Assembly (NCBI GenBank): GCA_021464245.1 | Contig: JADCRB010000028.1 | Coordinates: 6,451,612 to 6,515,611 of the forward strand | DNA: 64,000 bases | Origin: Carallia brachiata | Lineage: Eukaryota; Streptophyta; Magnoliopsida; Malpighiales; Rhizophoraceae | Reading direction: 5' to 3' | Part shown: positions 24,298 through 39,200 of the stretch, piece after piece | Numbering within the stretch: the first letter of the stretch is position 1 | Layout: each line of letters begins with the position of its first letter | Notes under the pieces: model-generated | The model's database searches: none | Seen by the model: the letters and a program-made list of their open reading frames with translations, nothing else | What the model was told of the DNA's origin: nothing | Position numbers and translations under genes: made by a program

Positions 24298-27200
24298 ATG
24301 GCTTTCATGGCGGTCTTGGAATCCGATCTCCGAGCTCTCTCCGCCGAGGCTCGCCGTCGCTACCCCGCCGTCAAAGACGGCGCCGAACACGCTATCTTGA
24401 AGGTATACCGTTCCGTTTCGCACATGTAGACGGTCTCATCTTCTCTTATTTCCGTTTCTTTTTTAATCTTTATGCCTTTCGTTCTTTTTAATGATGAAAT
24501 CTCTATGTCTTTCTTAATTGTCTTGAAACGGAAAATGTAGGGCCGTATGACGTGTTTTTCCCTTTTTCGTTTTTCGTTTTCTTAGAACCGCGTTTATGTG
24601 CTTTTACTTGGTTAGTCTTTTTAAGTGTTTGGATCATCAAGAAGTTGAATCTTGAATTCGGAATGCTTGGCTTGGAAGAATCTTTAGTGATTATTTTCCT
24701 GGGAGATGCGAAGTATCGGAAAGGGGATTTTTAGCCATGAACTAAATCAGGATTCAAGTCTTCAAGAGAAAAGCCCGGTTTTGTGGGGCCCAAATTGGAC
24801 GCAATAAAATCAGTGTGGATTTGGTAGTTTGCTGCCTGGAGGATGCCAATTCTGTTACCCAGTTTCATTAGTTGGAATATGAAGGGAAACAGAAGAAAAG
24901 AAAATTTGGGATGTTATGTTGGAGCTAGTTTGCTCAGTGTTTTTTTTTTGGGTGAATATTCATTTTCGGGCCTTTGAAAATTGCTTTTAGATTCCGGAAC
25001 ATTTGGTTTGCAATACTTTCCAAGTTGCAATGTAATAATCTGTTGTTAGAATTAGGGGCTGAAAGTGGTTTAGAATTATGCATGACATTCAAATCTGTTG
25101 GAAATCATCCCTTTTTTTTTTCACCTTTCTTTGAATTATAAATACTTATGATTTTGAAATTCGTAAAATGCTGCACAAATATTAGTATTCATTTATTGGT
25201 TTGGCGGCTGATTTTGAGATTATGTATTTCCTTCTGATCCTTTCAGCTTCGTTCATTGTCAAGTCCTAGTGAAATTGCACATAATGAAGATATTCTACGG
25301 ATCTTCTTGATGGCTTGTGATGTCAGAACTGTCAAGTTGAGTGTTATTGGACTTTCCTGCCTACAAAAGCTCATATCTCATGATGCAGTTGCTCCATCAG
25401 CTTTGAAGGAGATACTTTCTACATTGAAAGATGTAAGTTTGTGCTTGTATTTAGGAATAGAATGTGGTCTTTTCTTAGAATCATTTTGCATATACTCTGG
25501 CATATGTGCTTCCAATTTTTCCCCATGAAGGACATTAGTGTTGCGAATTTAAATTGTTAATTTAAGTAACAATTCATATGGGTTAATGAAGGGAGCTGTT
25601 TTCATATATATAATGAGAGTATATTCTATAGCTTCTGGTAGCACATATTCCAGCCAGAATATATATATATATATATATATAAATAACAAAACTGAGTTTT
25701 ACTACCAATTTAATAATGTCAGAGATGATAAAAATATCAAAGGGAACTAAAAAATCTTGTGTAGTACGAACAGTGATAAATGAGCACAAGAATGAATGCA
25801 CACATTAAAAATTCAAAATTCAGTGTTTTCTTTTGTTGCAATGCTATGCATTTTTCTAATTAACCTTTTTGGTGATGTAAAAAATATTACTCTCTTTCTG
25901 CATCAAAAGTTGTGCAGTATTGTTTCTTGTATTTTTGGATACTTAGTGATGAACAACAGATCAATTGACAAGACTATTTTCAAGATATATATCAGAGAAA
26001 CTTGATGGAGAATCTTACTTTCATTTTCTTTTCCATGCAGCATGCTGAAATGGCAGACGAGACTATTCAACTGAAGAGTCTACAGACTATATTGATAATA
26101 TTTCAGTCACGTTTACTTCCTGAAAATGAGGTGATGATCAGTTTTTTGGTTTATCAGCCCACTGTCTGTGCTAAATGTCTTACAATTGGGATCATCCCTA
26201 TAGCCTGATTGAACTGAAAAAGTAAAACGTAAGTGTGCTTTTTAATTGTGAAATGTCTTACAATTGAGTATGGTTTGATGGCAATTATATATTAGCTTGC
26301 CCTAGTTGGTTTGGGATTAGGGTTGTTGAGTTGGGTAAGTTCATGTTACTGGACTTTGCCTGAACTTTTTTTTTTTTTTTTTACAGTCTATATGACCCAA
26401 GATACTTTATCAGGTTTTGTTACACTATTTTTGAACATGATGATAACAAGTTTGTCCAAATCCATCAATCTAATTGTCTGGAATATGCCTTTGGAGTATA
26501 CTTCGTTTTGTGCTTAGAGGATATGCAACCGTTTAAATGTTCTCGTATGCAATGACTTGGATGACATTTGTGCCCACTGATGTCTTATTTTGGGTTCTTG
26601 CTTTGTGGTCAAACTCTTGTATCTGTACTCTTTTTTTTTTTTTTTTGATACAGGAGAATATGGCTCAAGCCCTTTACATATGCCTTCGGCTTCTTGAAAA
26701 CAACAGATCATCTGACAGTGTGCGAAAGTAGGTTAAAATTGTTGTCAGAGGCTTTTTGATTAAATTTTTCATTGAGAGGCTCTTTGATTACTTCCTTTCC
26801 TGTTAGTGTTGTCTTGTATTGAGTTCGTTAGTTGTGAAGAGTTGATGATGAATTTACCTATGAATCTTTTAATTTTGGGCTCTTTTTGCAGTACTGCTGC
26901 TGCTACCTTCAGACAGGCGGTAGCCTTGATTTTTGACCATGTGGTTCATGCTGAGTCTCTTCCCATGGCAAAGTTTGGTTCTGGAGGTCATGTTTCTCGA
27001 TCCAGTTCAGTCACTAGTGATGTTAATCGTAGCATCAATCATTCAGAGTATGTTGTCCCCTTATGATCTTGTGGCTCAGAATGTTCAAATTTTTATCTAT
27101 GTAATTGTTTTTCTGGTCTGCCAATGGCATACCTACTGCATGTGTGCTTGTGGATGTGATGTATGTGTTTTGCCTTTCATGCATATCAACTTGTAACAAA

Positions 27201-30200
27201 AAGTTTATACTCTATTGAGGGCTGGGAAAGCCTGAAAGTCCTCTAGAGACAGTTGTATACCTTGTTAAAATTCACTATTCCATTTTGCTAGCTGTCTCCA
27301 CTATTATTTCTTTTTCATATCCATATGACTAACACAAGTATGAATAGGGGGCATGAACTTGTTTCTGGAGAGCCAGCTATGATGAGGGATATCCTAACAA
27401 ATTCTGGGAAGCTTGGGCTTCTTTTACTTGAAGACCTGACAGCTCTTGCTGCAGGTGGATCAGTATGTCCTATTTGAAACTATTAGATGATCTCCTGAAC
27501 AGAATTCATATTTTCTGCAGTTTTTGAAACCGTACTGTTTGTCACTGTAATGAGTTTTGCTTATCTTACAGGCAAGTTGGTTACATGTCAGTTCTCTTCA
27601 ACGAATATTTGCGCTGGATATACTTGAGTAAGAATTATGTCTTTGCCCCGAGATCTTCTTTCATTCTTCTTACAAACCTGAGTGTTCTCTTAGGACTAGT
27701 GGTCATGCTGTGTCAATTTCTTTAGTGTAGGATTTAGAAACTAAGAGATGTTACGGAATGCATTCTTTATTTTACGACCTCAAAAACAGGGAAGTAAAAA
27801 GGCTTTTGCTATGAAACTGAACTATGGTGATTTTTATTCATTTATCCTTTTTGTTCAATTTTTTAAATGCTTCCATTCTGCAGGTTCATCCTTTCCAATT
27901 ATGCAGTTGTTTTCAAGACCTTGGTTCCTTATGAACAGGTGATTCGGAGAATGTCCTCACCTTTACATACAATTCTGTTGGTGAAGTTGCTACCCAAAGG
28001 TTTATAGTTCTAAAATCCTCTTGGAAACTTGTCAGATTTTGCGTTACCAGATATGCTCATTCTTGATGACTTCGCTTCGTACCAACGCTGAGGTAGCTTC
28101 TCTCTTATAGATAAGTTTAAGTGTATCTTTGGCATGTGCATAGATAATTTGTGCAGCTCATGAATAATTCACTTTCACCTTACCCATTTTGTGTTTCACT
28201 TCTTTTCAGCTTGAAGGAGAAGCAGGGGAGCCTTCATTCCGTCGGTTGGTCTTGAGATCAGTTGCTCATATTATCAGGCTATACAGTTCATCCCTTGTTA
28301 CTGAGTGTGAGGTATGCATGAGTAAAAATCTAATTATTTTTTTCAAGCGGTAAAAGGCCCTAAGCCTTTAAAACAGAGTAAATTTTTTTTTTCTCATTTC
28401 TCTTTTTTTATTTGGAATTTTCCGGTTGTAATAGGATAATTGTGCTATCTAGTCTCCAATGACTATTAGTCAAAAACACACAAAAAAAATTGTTCATGTA
28501 AAAGTGAGACAAGATGGAGATATAAAACAATGTGAAAAACAATGGCAAATTACTTATTGAGAATGGAGACGTGATATACAAAGAGGGGCCTTATTTGTAG
28601 ATCAAGATATAGAAAAATCATTACTGTGAAGGCTTGTGTGGTAGCTTAGTAGCAAAGATGTCTGGAGGCTTGAAACTTTCCTAGAAAAAGTAGAAAAGGA
28701 AAGTGAACAAGAAAATTAATGAAGGAGAACGTGTTTGCCAAAAGATATAAAAGATGAATCTGTTGTCAGAGCTTCTGTCAAGGGACCAATCTTCTTGCTA
28801 ACAGCTGTACCTACTGTTAGTGTCTACTCTGTTCATTATTGTGCTTAATGGGCTATTTTTTCTTATTTCTTTCGTCAAGAAGTTCTCTTCGTTATTTTGC
28901 ATCTCTTTTTCTTTATTGTTATACCTACGATTGAGGATAAATGTTTAGGATGAAGTTATATCTGTACTACTGAAAATAATCTGTTCTGTTTACCTGACTC
29001 AATCCCCTCCTTCTGTAATGTAGGTATTTCTTAGCATGCTTTTAAAGGTCACTTTTCTTGATCTGCCATTATGGCATCGCATTCTTGTGCTCGAGATCTT
29101 GAGGGTAATCTCTACAAAATTAGGTTGATATATTAGTGATTTAATAGAAAAGGAATATCTTAAATAGTGTGTGATTTGGCAGGGTTTTTGTGTGGAAGCA
29201 CGGACATTACGAATTCTTTTTCAGAACTTTGATATGTAAGCTCATTTGCATATCGTTTGCTTTATTCTCTGTGTTATGTAGTTGCTAGTCTCTCTCTTTC
29301 TCTTTCTCATGTTCATACTGGCAATGAAGTCAAAAATAGTTGAGACTTTGTTGTATGAGGGAAAAACATCCAACAAAGATGAACACAGGGAGTCAGCAAC
29401 AATTTTTTTAACTTGCAGAGGTCATTGCAATGTCTGAACTCCAGGCTGTTACTATACTGCGTGATAATTTGTTGTGTTTATAGATCATTGTCTCTTGCAA
29501 TTTTTTCAGCTTTGGTCTTCTCTTTGAGTCCCTTTTACGCCTCTTAGTGAGCTGGATTCAGCATAAGTCCACTACAATTTGCAACAATTAATTTTGCATC
29601 TGTTTTGTAGGCATCCAAAGAACACAAATGTTGTAGAGGGCATGGTTAAAGCTCTTGCTCGGATTGTTTCAAATGTTCAGGTGAAAGATGTTTATTCATT
29701 TACGTTTTGGTTGACTTTCATGAACTTGTTTAATTGTGTCTCTAGTTTATGTTGAGTTTGGTGGAAAAAATTCTTATGTATTAGGATAGATTCTTATTCC
29801 TATGCCATTGAATTCCTTCATTGGTCCACCAAAGGTCAAAATTGGAGTTATGAAACTGCTTTTTACCATCCTTTCATTGTTAACATTTTTATTTCCCATT
29901 TGTTTTCTCATTCTTTTTTGTGTCTTTTTGGGGTTGGGGGGAGGGTGGGAGATCATAGTTTATGGTCTGCACAATTGATTACTGTGGTTAATCATTTATT
30001 TTCCAACCATGTAGCTTTACTGGTTGTATTGCTGTCACCAGTTTCCCTTGGCAGTACACTGTTTTTGTGCCATCTTTAGTTCTGACTCTTACTTTCCTAA
30101 TAGTTCTTTGATAGATGATGCTACAAGGTACTATCATTTACCACTTCTGGTGTGCACATTATTTGATTTGACAGATGGCTACCATGTATTATGGAGTACT

Positions 30201-33200
30201 AATCACTGTTTCTTTGGTTAGAATACTAAAAATTGCAATCTAAATAGGATGTGCTGGCATAATTTCTAGTTTTTGATCAAGAAAAATATTTCACGTGTTA
30301 GGCTCAAGAGACAAGTGAGGAGAGCCTGGCAGCTGTTGCAGGAATGTTTAGCAGCAAAGCTAAAGGTAATTGTTCTTAATAGCAAGAAGCATCACATGTG
30401 CATTCTTGTGAAATCATGGTTCCAATGGGGGCAGTTCTTGTTTTTTTGGGTCACAAACATCCTTCACTAGGCCAATCCATGATGTGAGGTAAATGTTGGT
30501 CCACCATGTTACGTATAGTTCTCAGAAAGTTTTTTCATTTCTGTCACCATGGATAAAATATGGTGAGCGTATTCTTGATGGTTGGGAAACAAAATTCTTC
30601 TTTGTTTACTATCTCCTATACCATGGGAACTTTGAAAATTTTGGTGTCACATGCTTTGATTGCATTTTCTGTTAATAAATAAGATGTCTTGTTGGTTTTT
30701 ATCTTCACTCGAAAATCTGGCCTAAGAACAAACAGAAATGTCCACATCTTCTTGGTTCAGAAACCAGGAAACATGGCAGCATAACAATGTATTAGATAAA
30801 AGTTTAGTGCTTATTCTGTTTTATTCTCTTTCAAAGTCGACAAGTTGTTTATTTTTGGGCAGTGCCATATGGAATGCCTTATAGCTAATGCTTGAGAAAA
30901 TTGATTACTTCAGTGAGCAATTGTGCTTACAGAGGAGCGGCAACTCTTGTACACTACGAGTGCATAAGGAGGGGATAAGTTTGAAATCTTCTGAAAATTA
31001 TCTCACAAATTATTTCCTTTTCTCTCTGTTCCTGATCTCCTGTTGTTTTTGCATGGCTTTTCCCATTCCCTTTGTTTCTTGCCTCAAATTGAAAGATAGG
31101 CTGGTTGTTAAAGGTTTCAATCCCAACTTAGGTTCAGGTTTTAGTTATCATGTAATGGCGGAAAGCCTTTTTTTTTTTTTTTTGGGAATAATAGTCTTTT
31201 GATACCATGCTTCGGAGAATAGTGAGGATTCTTTCCTTGTGACGAGAATGCTACAAAGCAAAGAGTCTCGTGCACAACAAGTGAATCTTTGTTTTGGTTT
31301 GGGATACCATGAGCTTCTGAGCAATTCTTGTTTTGTGGACAAGGCAGCTATATGAAAAAGATCTGATTGTTATGGCTTTTTCTTGATATATAGATGTACA
31401 AGGTTTTCTGCAAACCTGCTATTCCCTTGTTGTTTCAATTATGTAAATAAGTGAAATTACTTTATCTTGTTCAGAGTAGTAGATAGGCTGATTGTAAAGT
31501 TACTCCATCAGACCTAAAGGCCAAATGTTCGAGTTGCGGAAAACAGGAGGACCTATACTGAACTCACTAGACATACTGTAGATTTGCCTTCCCTTATACT
31601 TTTGGGGTGAAAAGGAGTTAGAAACTTCTCTGACTAAAACGATATAGATACACGTGCTTTGCTTGGCATTTTTGGACCTTCAGTTAATGTTTATTCAATT
31701 TTTTCTTCCTTTAGAAGCAACAATTCCAACTCTTGCAGGGATTGAGTGGAGTCTCGATAATGATGCATCCAATGCTGCTGTCTTGGTTGCTAGTGAGGCC
31801 CATGCGATAACTTTGGCAGTTGAAGGGCTTTTGGGTGTTGTCTTCACTGTAGCTACTTTGACAGATGAAGCAGTAGATGTTGGAGAGGTAATAGAATTAC
31901 GTATTCCATTCGTTTTGCTTAACTCTTTCTGTTTCTGTTGTGTTTTTGAGGTTTTTCATTCTTTCTTGGTGCCACCAGCTCGAATCCCCTAGATGTGAGT
32001 ATGATCCTGGAGCAAAAATTACTGGGAAGACTGCAGTCCTCTGCATCGCAATGATTGATTCACTGTGGTTGACCATTCTTGATGCTTTGTCCCTTATTTT
32101 GACAAGGTCTGTTGACTTCCTTGAAGTAGCTGGAGTCAATTTATATTTTATGCATACGCCTCACATGAAGCTGATGTGGCAGGTCACAGGGAGAGGCTAT
32201 TGTGTTGGAAATATTGAAGGGATACCAAGCATTTACTCAGGTAATATTGTCTGAATAAGTGCATCATGGCTTTTTTGTGCTGTCAGGTCCTGGTTCTGTT
32301 TTGGCTTTTGATGATATCTGGTATTGTATTCTGTGAGACTAAGAGATTTCAAGTCGCTTACCCTTCATCAGTTACTGTCTTTTTATGCCTATTTTGCAGG
32401 CTTGTGGAGTTCTTCATGCTGTAGAACCTTTGAACTCTTTTCTAGCATCATTATGTAAATTCACAATCAATTTTCCAAGCGAAGCAGAAAAAAGAAGGTA
32501 AGTTTCACTGGATGATTGTCGTGCCAGTCACGTGCATTTATTGCTTGGTCTATTTCTCATATTCTAAGGGTTATTAGCATTTCCTGTCTCCTTTCTTTTC
32601 CGCTGATTGCCGACTAAGATTTGAAGGTCGTCCTGATTAGCTAAGAATGCTAGGTGCAGTCTATACAGAGGAAATTCCAGACCTCTGTTCTCTTAATGCT
32701 TAGGCTTTTCCACTTTTATGAGCTTCAGAAGAAAGAATGCATGCATTCCTTCTGGTAGCAATTTGAAAAACTGCTGGCATACATCAAATGATATAGATAT
32801 AATCCAAGTTCAGCTGCATATGCCTAGAAATCAAATTACTTCTTATGGTGTTCATGCCAGAAGTAAGAAATAACTCTTAGGTTCGTGTGAGAGTGATCCA
32901 ATTACTTTCTCATTTTCCTTGTTCAGGGCTATATAATTGGATTTTTCCGATTTTTTTTCCTGCCTTAATGATTTTTTATGGTGAATGAATTTGCAAGATG
33001 AGTATAGTGTACACTGTTATGATGGTCCCTATTTGGAAGCTTTAACCTTTTGAACTTGTAGATTTTAGCGTGCTAAGTATATTTATAGAGTCTTTGGGCC
33101 TGCATATATGATTTTCTTTCTTCTTTCAAGGTTTTGGGCCCCTGCAATGTTACAATTTTGTAATTCTGGCCTAAATTGAGATTTCTGCAGTGCAGTGCAG

Positions 33201-36200
33201 TCTCCTGGTCCAAAACGTTCTGAATCATCAGTTGAGCAACGGGATAGTGTTGTCCTTACCCAAAGAATGTGCAGGTGTTCGGTTTGGATTGGTTTTTATG
33301 CTATATCCCTGTTGTCCCTTAACTGCAGTTAGACACAGTCTCCTGTGGTTTATTGTTTTCTGCAGGAATGAAATGATGTCTACTTTGCAGTAATGAAATG
33401 ACTTCTACGAATTTTTTTTTAACCATTTATATTTTCTTTCCAATTGCTTTTGCTTCTCAGGCCTTAAGGACACTGTTCAACATTGCTCATCGGTTACATA
33501 ATGTTTTGGGGCCATCTTGGGTTTTGGTATGTGTTTCTTTTGGTACTTGTCCTAAAATAGGTGGATGTTGATACAATAATAATATCTTCTAAAATAATAT
33601 AGGTGCTGGAAACTCTGTCAGCTCTGGACCGAACTATCCATTCTCCTCATGCTGCCACACAGGTATATTAAAAATTTTCTTTTTGGTTAGATTTTAATTA
33701 TTATAGCTTTTTTTAAGACTTGTATATGCAGAAATAGAATCTTTTTAGTGCAGACACCAGCTGTTTTTCTCCTTCATAGAACGTACATTGGTAGTTCAAA
33801 ATTTCAGTTGCCATCTATATATTAACTGTCCTCTGGATTTCTGGTGTGGTTGGGATTTTGACATAAAATTAGCTGTCAAGTTGTATTGATGTGATACAGA
33901 AAACATATCAGAAATCTGTATGATAGATCTGACATGAAAGCTATAAGACAAAGAATAGTATACAGTTGTGTTAATAAGATATATTGCAGAGAAATATATA
34001 TGAAGAAGAATACTTTGGTACTTGTATATGGAAGTTCAGCGTGTTCATCTCTTGTTTATTCTTCATGACTTGTCATACACATTTGAAAATGGTTTTCTAA
34101 AGTGCTTTATGTTAGCTGTGTTATAAGGTTGTGACCACATTTTGGATTTACAGGAGGTCTCCACAGCTGTACCAAAGCTTACTAAGAATCTTCTGGTCAA
34201 TATACTGACTTCAGTATTTTGTCATCTTTGAATTCTCAGGTAGGATAACAGACGGTGCTACTTGGTTTCAGAAATAAAACTGCAACTTTTGGAAGTATTT
34301 TGGAGAAAACTTTACTTCTTTACTTGAAAAGTTGAAATTTACTTGTTTTGGTTTCCTTTAGGGTGTTTTCAGTACAGAAATAGGAACCATTTTCTAGGAA
34401 ATTTTTCAATGGAAGCCTGGTTTTCCACATTTTCATTTTTGTTCTGGACACAGGAAAACATGTTCATGATGCTTTCAATATTTCCTCTATAAATCTGGTT
34501 TTTCCACTTTGGACAAGTGCTTACACTTTACTCTCCCTCACGCATACTTTCATTAACAATTCTACATATTTGGCATGTTTGTACTCGCCATTCAAACACA
34601 TCTTCCATTTTTTTTTTTTTTTTTCTGGAAAAGCTAGAGTATAACTTCTAAGAATGAATAGGGCCTTAGCATGCAGCTTATTCTTAATTGTGGAAGCATA
34701 CTAGTTTTGTTCTTTTCCAAATGAGGCTAACAATTTCCATTCCATATATATAGCACATTTTTGCAACTAAATGGCCCCTCCCTTATTTGTTCAAGCACAA
34801 GTTTGTGGTCATTTTCTAACTAGCTTTTTTCTTGATTTGGAAAGCTATTTGAGAGCTCGGCATTGATGCACATATCTGCGGTTAAATCACTTCTTTCTGC
34901 ACTATGTCAATTATCACATCAGTGCATGTCTGGGACATCAGGTGGTTTTGGACCATCAGTAAGCCAAAAAATTGGGAGCATCAGTTTCTCTGTGGAAAGG
35001 ATGATATCCATCCTTGTCAATAATCTACACAGTATGTACGATATTGTTTTGCTGCCTTTATTTATTAATTTATTTTTTGGCTAGTATGCATGATCACGAT
35101 TATGATTTTGGGGAAGTTGATGAATAAAAAATTGATTATAGTTGTCGCTTTCAGTTTTCCGACACAAATGCATGATATTGATTGTTTTTTTTTATGCCTT
35201 GATATGGAAATAGCATAGATGATCTGTTACGCACTCCATCACCACTGTTGTTCTATTACTTAAATCAGTTTGCAATGTGATTGATCGCATCTAAAGTTCT
35301 TTGTGATTAGAGTAAGCTCCACAATTTCTTATCTTTCACAGATTATTTTTGCATTTCAGACCTATAATTTTATTGTCATTTCTGCTGCACAAGGACCTCC
35401 TTTGTTGCATTTTTGATTGGCGTAGGATGTCCAAAAGATGTTTTTATTGTATTTTGTGGCATTAAGTGGAAAACTGCAAGTTTGTTGTATTTTGTGGCAT
35501 TGAGTGGATTTGTTGTATTTTGTGGCAAGTTAGGCTATTGTGAGTGATAGATTTGGAGGGGCACATTCTGCCAGACCAACAAAAAGGAAACTTGTCGATT
35601 GCCCTTGCTACTTTTTTGGTTAAGCCAGAGGGATTGTGATAGGCGGGCTTTTGAGGGAGGGGAAAATTATAAGTATCTGTTTTTATGAAGCTGTATTAGT
35701 AACTCATTGTTTTGGTTTAGTAGGAATTTCTTCCATGATGCTGGGGACCTGATAAGTGACATATTTTGTTGTTTTCTCTTATATAATTTCTTGCATTGGT
35801 ACCTAAGTTGCACTCCCTTTGTGTCAGGAAAAGGAAAAAAAAAAAAAAAAGTTAATTGAAGGAAAAGGGTTGTAGGTCTACAGATTTGTCTTAAATTGGA
35901 CAAAACAAGTCTGCTTTAACTTAATTTACCATTGCGTGGTCTTTGATCTGGATCTTCTATATTATATCCCTGCTGACAAATAGGCAACTTTCGATTCCCC
36001 CTTTCTCTGGGCTCTCCATGCATTTGCATGTGACTTCTTGGTTATTTTTAAAGTGATGCTATCTGACGCACGTTCTGTTTTAATTTGTGGCATTGTGCTT
36101 CTGAAGAAAATCCATCTTTCATATTGCAGGAGTCGAGCCATTGTGGGATAATGTTGTGAGCCACTTTGTCGAGGTAATAATAGCAAACACATTTTTTGTC

Positions 36201-39200
36201 ATGTTTCTGTGCTGTACATGTTCTTGACTGGGCAAGTCTATTTTGCAGCTTGCTGATAATTCTAATCAGCATTTGCGGAACATGGCTCTTGATGCATTAG
36301 ATCAATCAATTTCTGCTGTTTTAGGTTCTGAGCAGTTCCAGGACTCCATGCCATCTAGATTCCGCGGAACATCCTGTAATGTGAGTAACTTCTAATTTTT
36401 CTGACACTAGTAAATAGAAATAGGGAGTTATACAGCTTATCATGTTTGCCCTCTCTATAGATGGAAGTTAGGGATACAGAGTTGAGATCGCTTGAATGTT
36501 CCGTCATATCTCCACTTAGGGTTCTTTATTTTTCAACTCAAAGCATTGATGTCCGTGCTGGTTCCTTGAAAATTCTCCTGCACGTTTTGGAGGTAATGAG
36601 TTACTGCTGGGCATTGATTTGAATTTGATTTATTTGGTCTTTTTGGTGTGTGATATTATCTCTCTCATATATGCTTTTCCATTTAATTTTTTTCCACAGA
36701 GGCATGGAGAGAAGTTGTACTACAGTTGGCCAAATATTCTTGAAATGTTAAGGTTTGGCATTTACATGTTTATTTGCTTCAAATCGCCAATTACCAGTAC
36801 TTGGGCTCATTTGTTTTGTTTTTCCACCCCACTACCTGAAGGTCTGTTGCAGATGCATCAGAGAAAGATCTTGTCACGCTTGGCTTCCAGGTTTTACTCA
36901 TGATTGAGACTCTCGAAAAATTCAGTTGTTGCTTCCTTCGCTGGGTAGACTTGCTTGTGGTTTCCATGAAATAGACACACCAATTTTTGCATCACATGAA
37001 GAAGCATATGTGATTTGCTATAATTTAATGAACATAAAATCATTATTGTCCATTTCCGGTTGTCTGTGAAAAATTTTCATGAGTCAGCCACAACTGTTAT
37101 GTTCAACATATCTGATGATCGATGGATGATCTGAGTCTGGATGAAATTGTATGAGATTGGGGAGCAACATTGCTTTCCTAGACTTCAAGATATGTGTTAG
37201 CTGCTAGAGTATTGACCTCAGAAGAAACCTCCATCCTTGCAGAAAATAAGGGCCAAGTGACTGAAAGCTGTCATGTGCCACTCCATAGAACTGAAAAATG
37301 AACTTTCAAACATGCTTATGTGTTCGACTTCTACTAATGGACTTTCCATTTTGTGCGAGTGGAATTTCGGTGGCAATAATGTGTATTGGCATATCTGTGT
37401 TTCTTTCACTGAAAAATAAAGGTTCACTCCTTGCTATGAACAAAACCTATGGATCTGTTTGCTTGCAGAGTCTACGTGTCATTATGAGCGATGGACTTAC
37501 CTCTATACCTGTGGATTGTCTCAACGTGTAAGCATTGCAATTTTGCCTGCAGCCTCTCTTAAATCTACTTCCCTACTATTGACTTCTCAATGTGTACATC
37601 CCTTTTCCATACCCAATAATGTGGGAGTCGAGTGCATTGGGCACCCTTATTTGTCTATGGTTCCTACATTGTTTGTTATCCTTTTCATGTGCATGTATGG
37701 TTCTTTACACGCATCTGTTACTAACAATTGGTTTTGTTACATGGAGAACTCATTGAAGTGTAGCATTTTTTTCTCAATGAAACGATGGTTTGTGCTCTCC
37801 ATCAGCCATAATCTTTGTATTTGGGGATTATTCAGTTAATGACTTTCTTAGGTTTTTGTGCCTTTTCTGTTGTTCATTTCGAAGTTTCTATGAGCATGAT
37901 GTGCATTCAAAAAAACAGTTTTTAGACAAATCATTAACTTTAACAAAGAAAATTTGGTTTCCACATTTTTTTCATCATGAAATGATCCTATATGTTGAAT
38001 TCCGTCTATTTTCTTGCATATTTGAAGATCAATGTTCCACCAATTCTTTGTTGACGACTTAATTTTATGTTGCGCCAATACTTTGTTGATGACTTGATTT
38101 CTGCCGGCATTATTGCAAAGTTGATAATTATTGGCCATCAAGATCCAGCCAGTGTTCTTTTTGATTTCTGACATTTATTTGAATCATATCATTGACAATG
38201 TCAACATTGCAGATGTGTGGATGTTACTGGAGCTTATAGTGCTCAAAAGACTGAGTTGAATATAAGCTTGACTGCAATAGGCCTCTTGTGGACCACAACT
38301 GATTTTATCATGAAGGGTCTTCTGGGCAGGCCAACAGAAGAGAAGAAAGCAAGTTCAAGTTAAGTTTCCTTATAAATCTCTCGGCTTGTCAATTCCTGTG
38401 GGTCTCATGATATTTGCTGTCTATAACTATGCAGATGTTCTTGATGTAAATTCTGTTCCAAGTCAAATGGATGATAAGTTGAGTGAAGCTCAGACTCCTG
38501 AATTACCTGATAAAGGCAATGATCAAGCGCCTAAGATACATATGATTGATCGTGACAAGCTGCTGTTCTCTGTTTTCTCCTTGCTTCAGAGGCTTGGTGC
38601 TGATGAAAGACCAGAGGTATGATATGCATCCCTCATAGTAAACTTATCTTTTTCAGTTTTAGCAATTAAGCGGGATGTACCGTCTAATGCATTCGGAACT
38701 CGCCTCAGCATTTACAACACAATCATAAAAGTAAGCTAGTGATGAGGAAAATAAAAGTAAGCAATTTTGGTGATGAAACAAACCTGTAGATATTATAATT
38801 TCCATCATTAGTGCACCTTTTTTTTTTTTTTTTGAGCTGTCCTAGACCTAGACCAACTAGTTGGGGAAGGGGGACAGTTATTGAGGTCAAGGGTTCGAAT
38901 CCCTGACCTCTCTTTTATTGGCATACTGCCAATGCCATTTAAGCTACAAGCTCATGGCCATTAGTGCACCTTTTCAGGTTGATGTTATTTTGTGGAGTTG
39001 CCAGACCCTAATATTTGGTTCAAGAAGCCTCTCGTACATGTCCATGTATTTAAGAATTTTCAGTTTATGGAGATTATTGGAATATTGCGGCGGAAATGAT
39101 ATCTCATGAGTGGAAATATTTCTCTTGGAGTGTGCCTCTGTGTTCTGATTGAGAAACTTGTTTTTTATTCTTTCTTCCATGTTGGTGAGTCCTGTTTAGG

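Noticed and set aside
31490..31570. Possible SINE in MON2 intron 14 (aaatgttcgagttgc)
   Set aside because: A B-box-like word is present but I found no matching A box, tail or target duplication.
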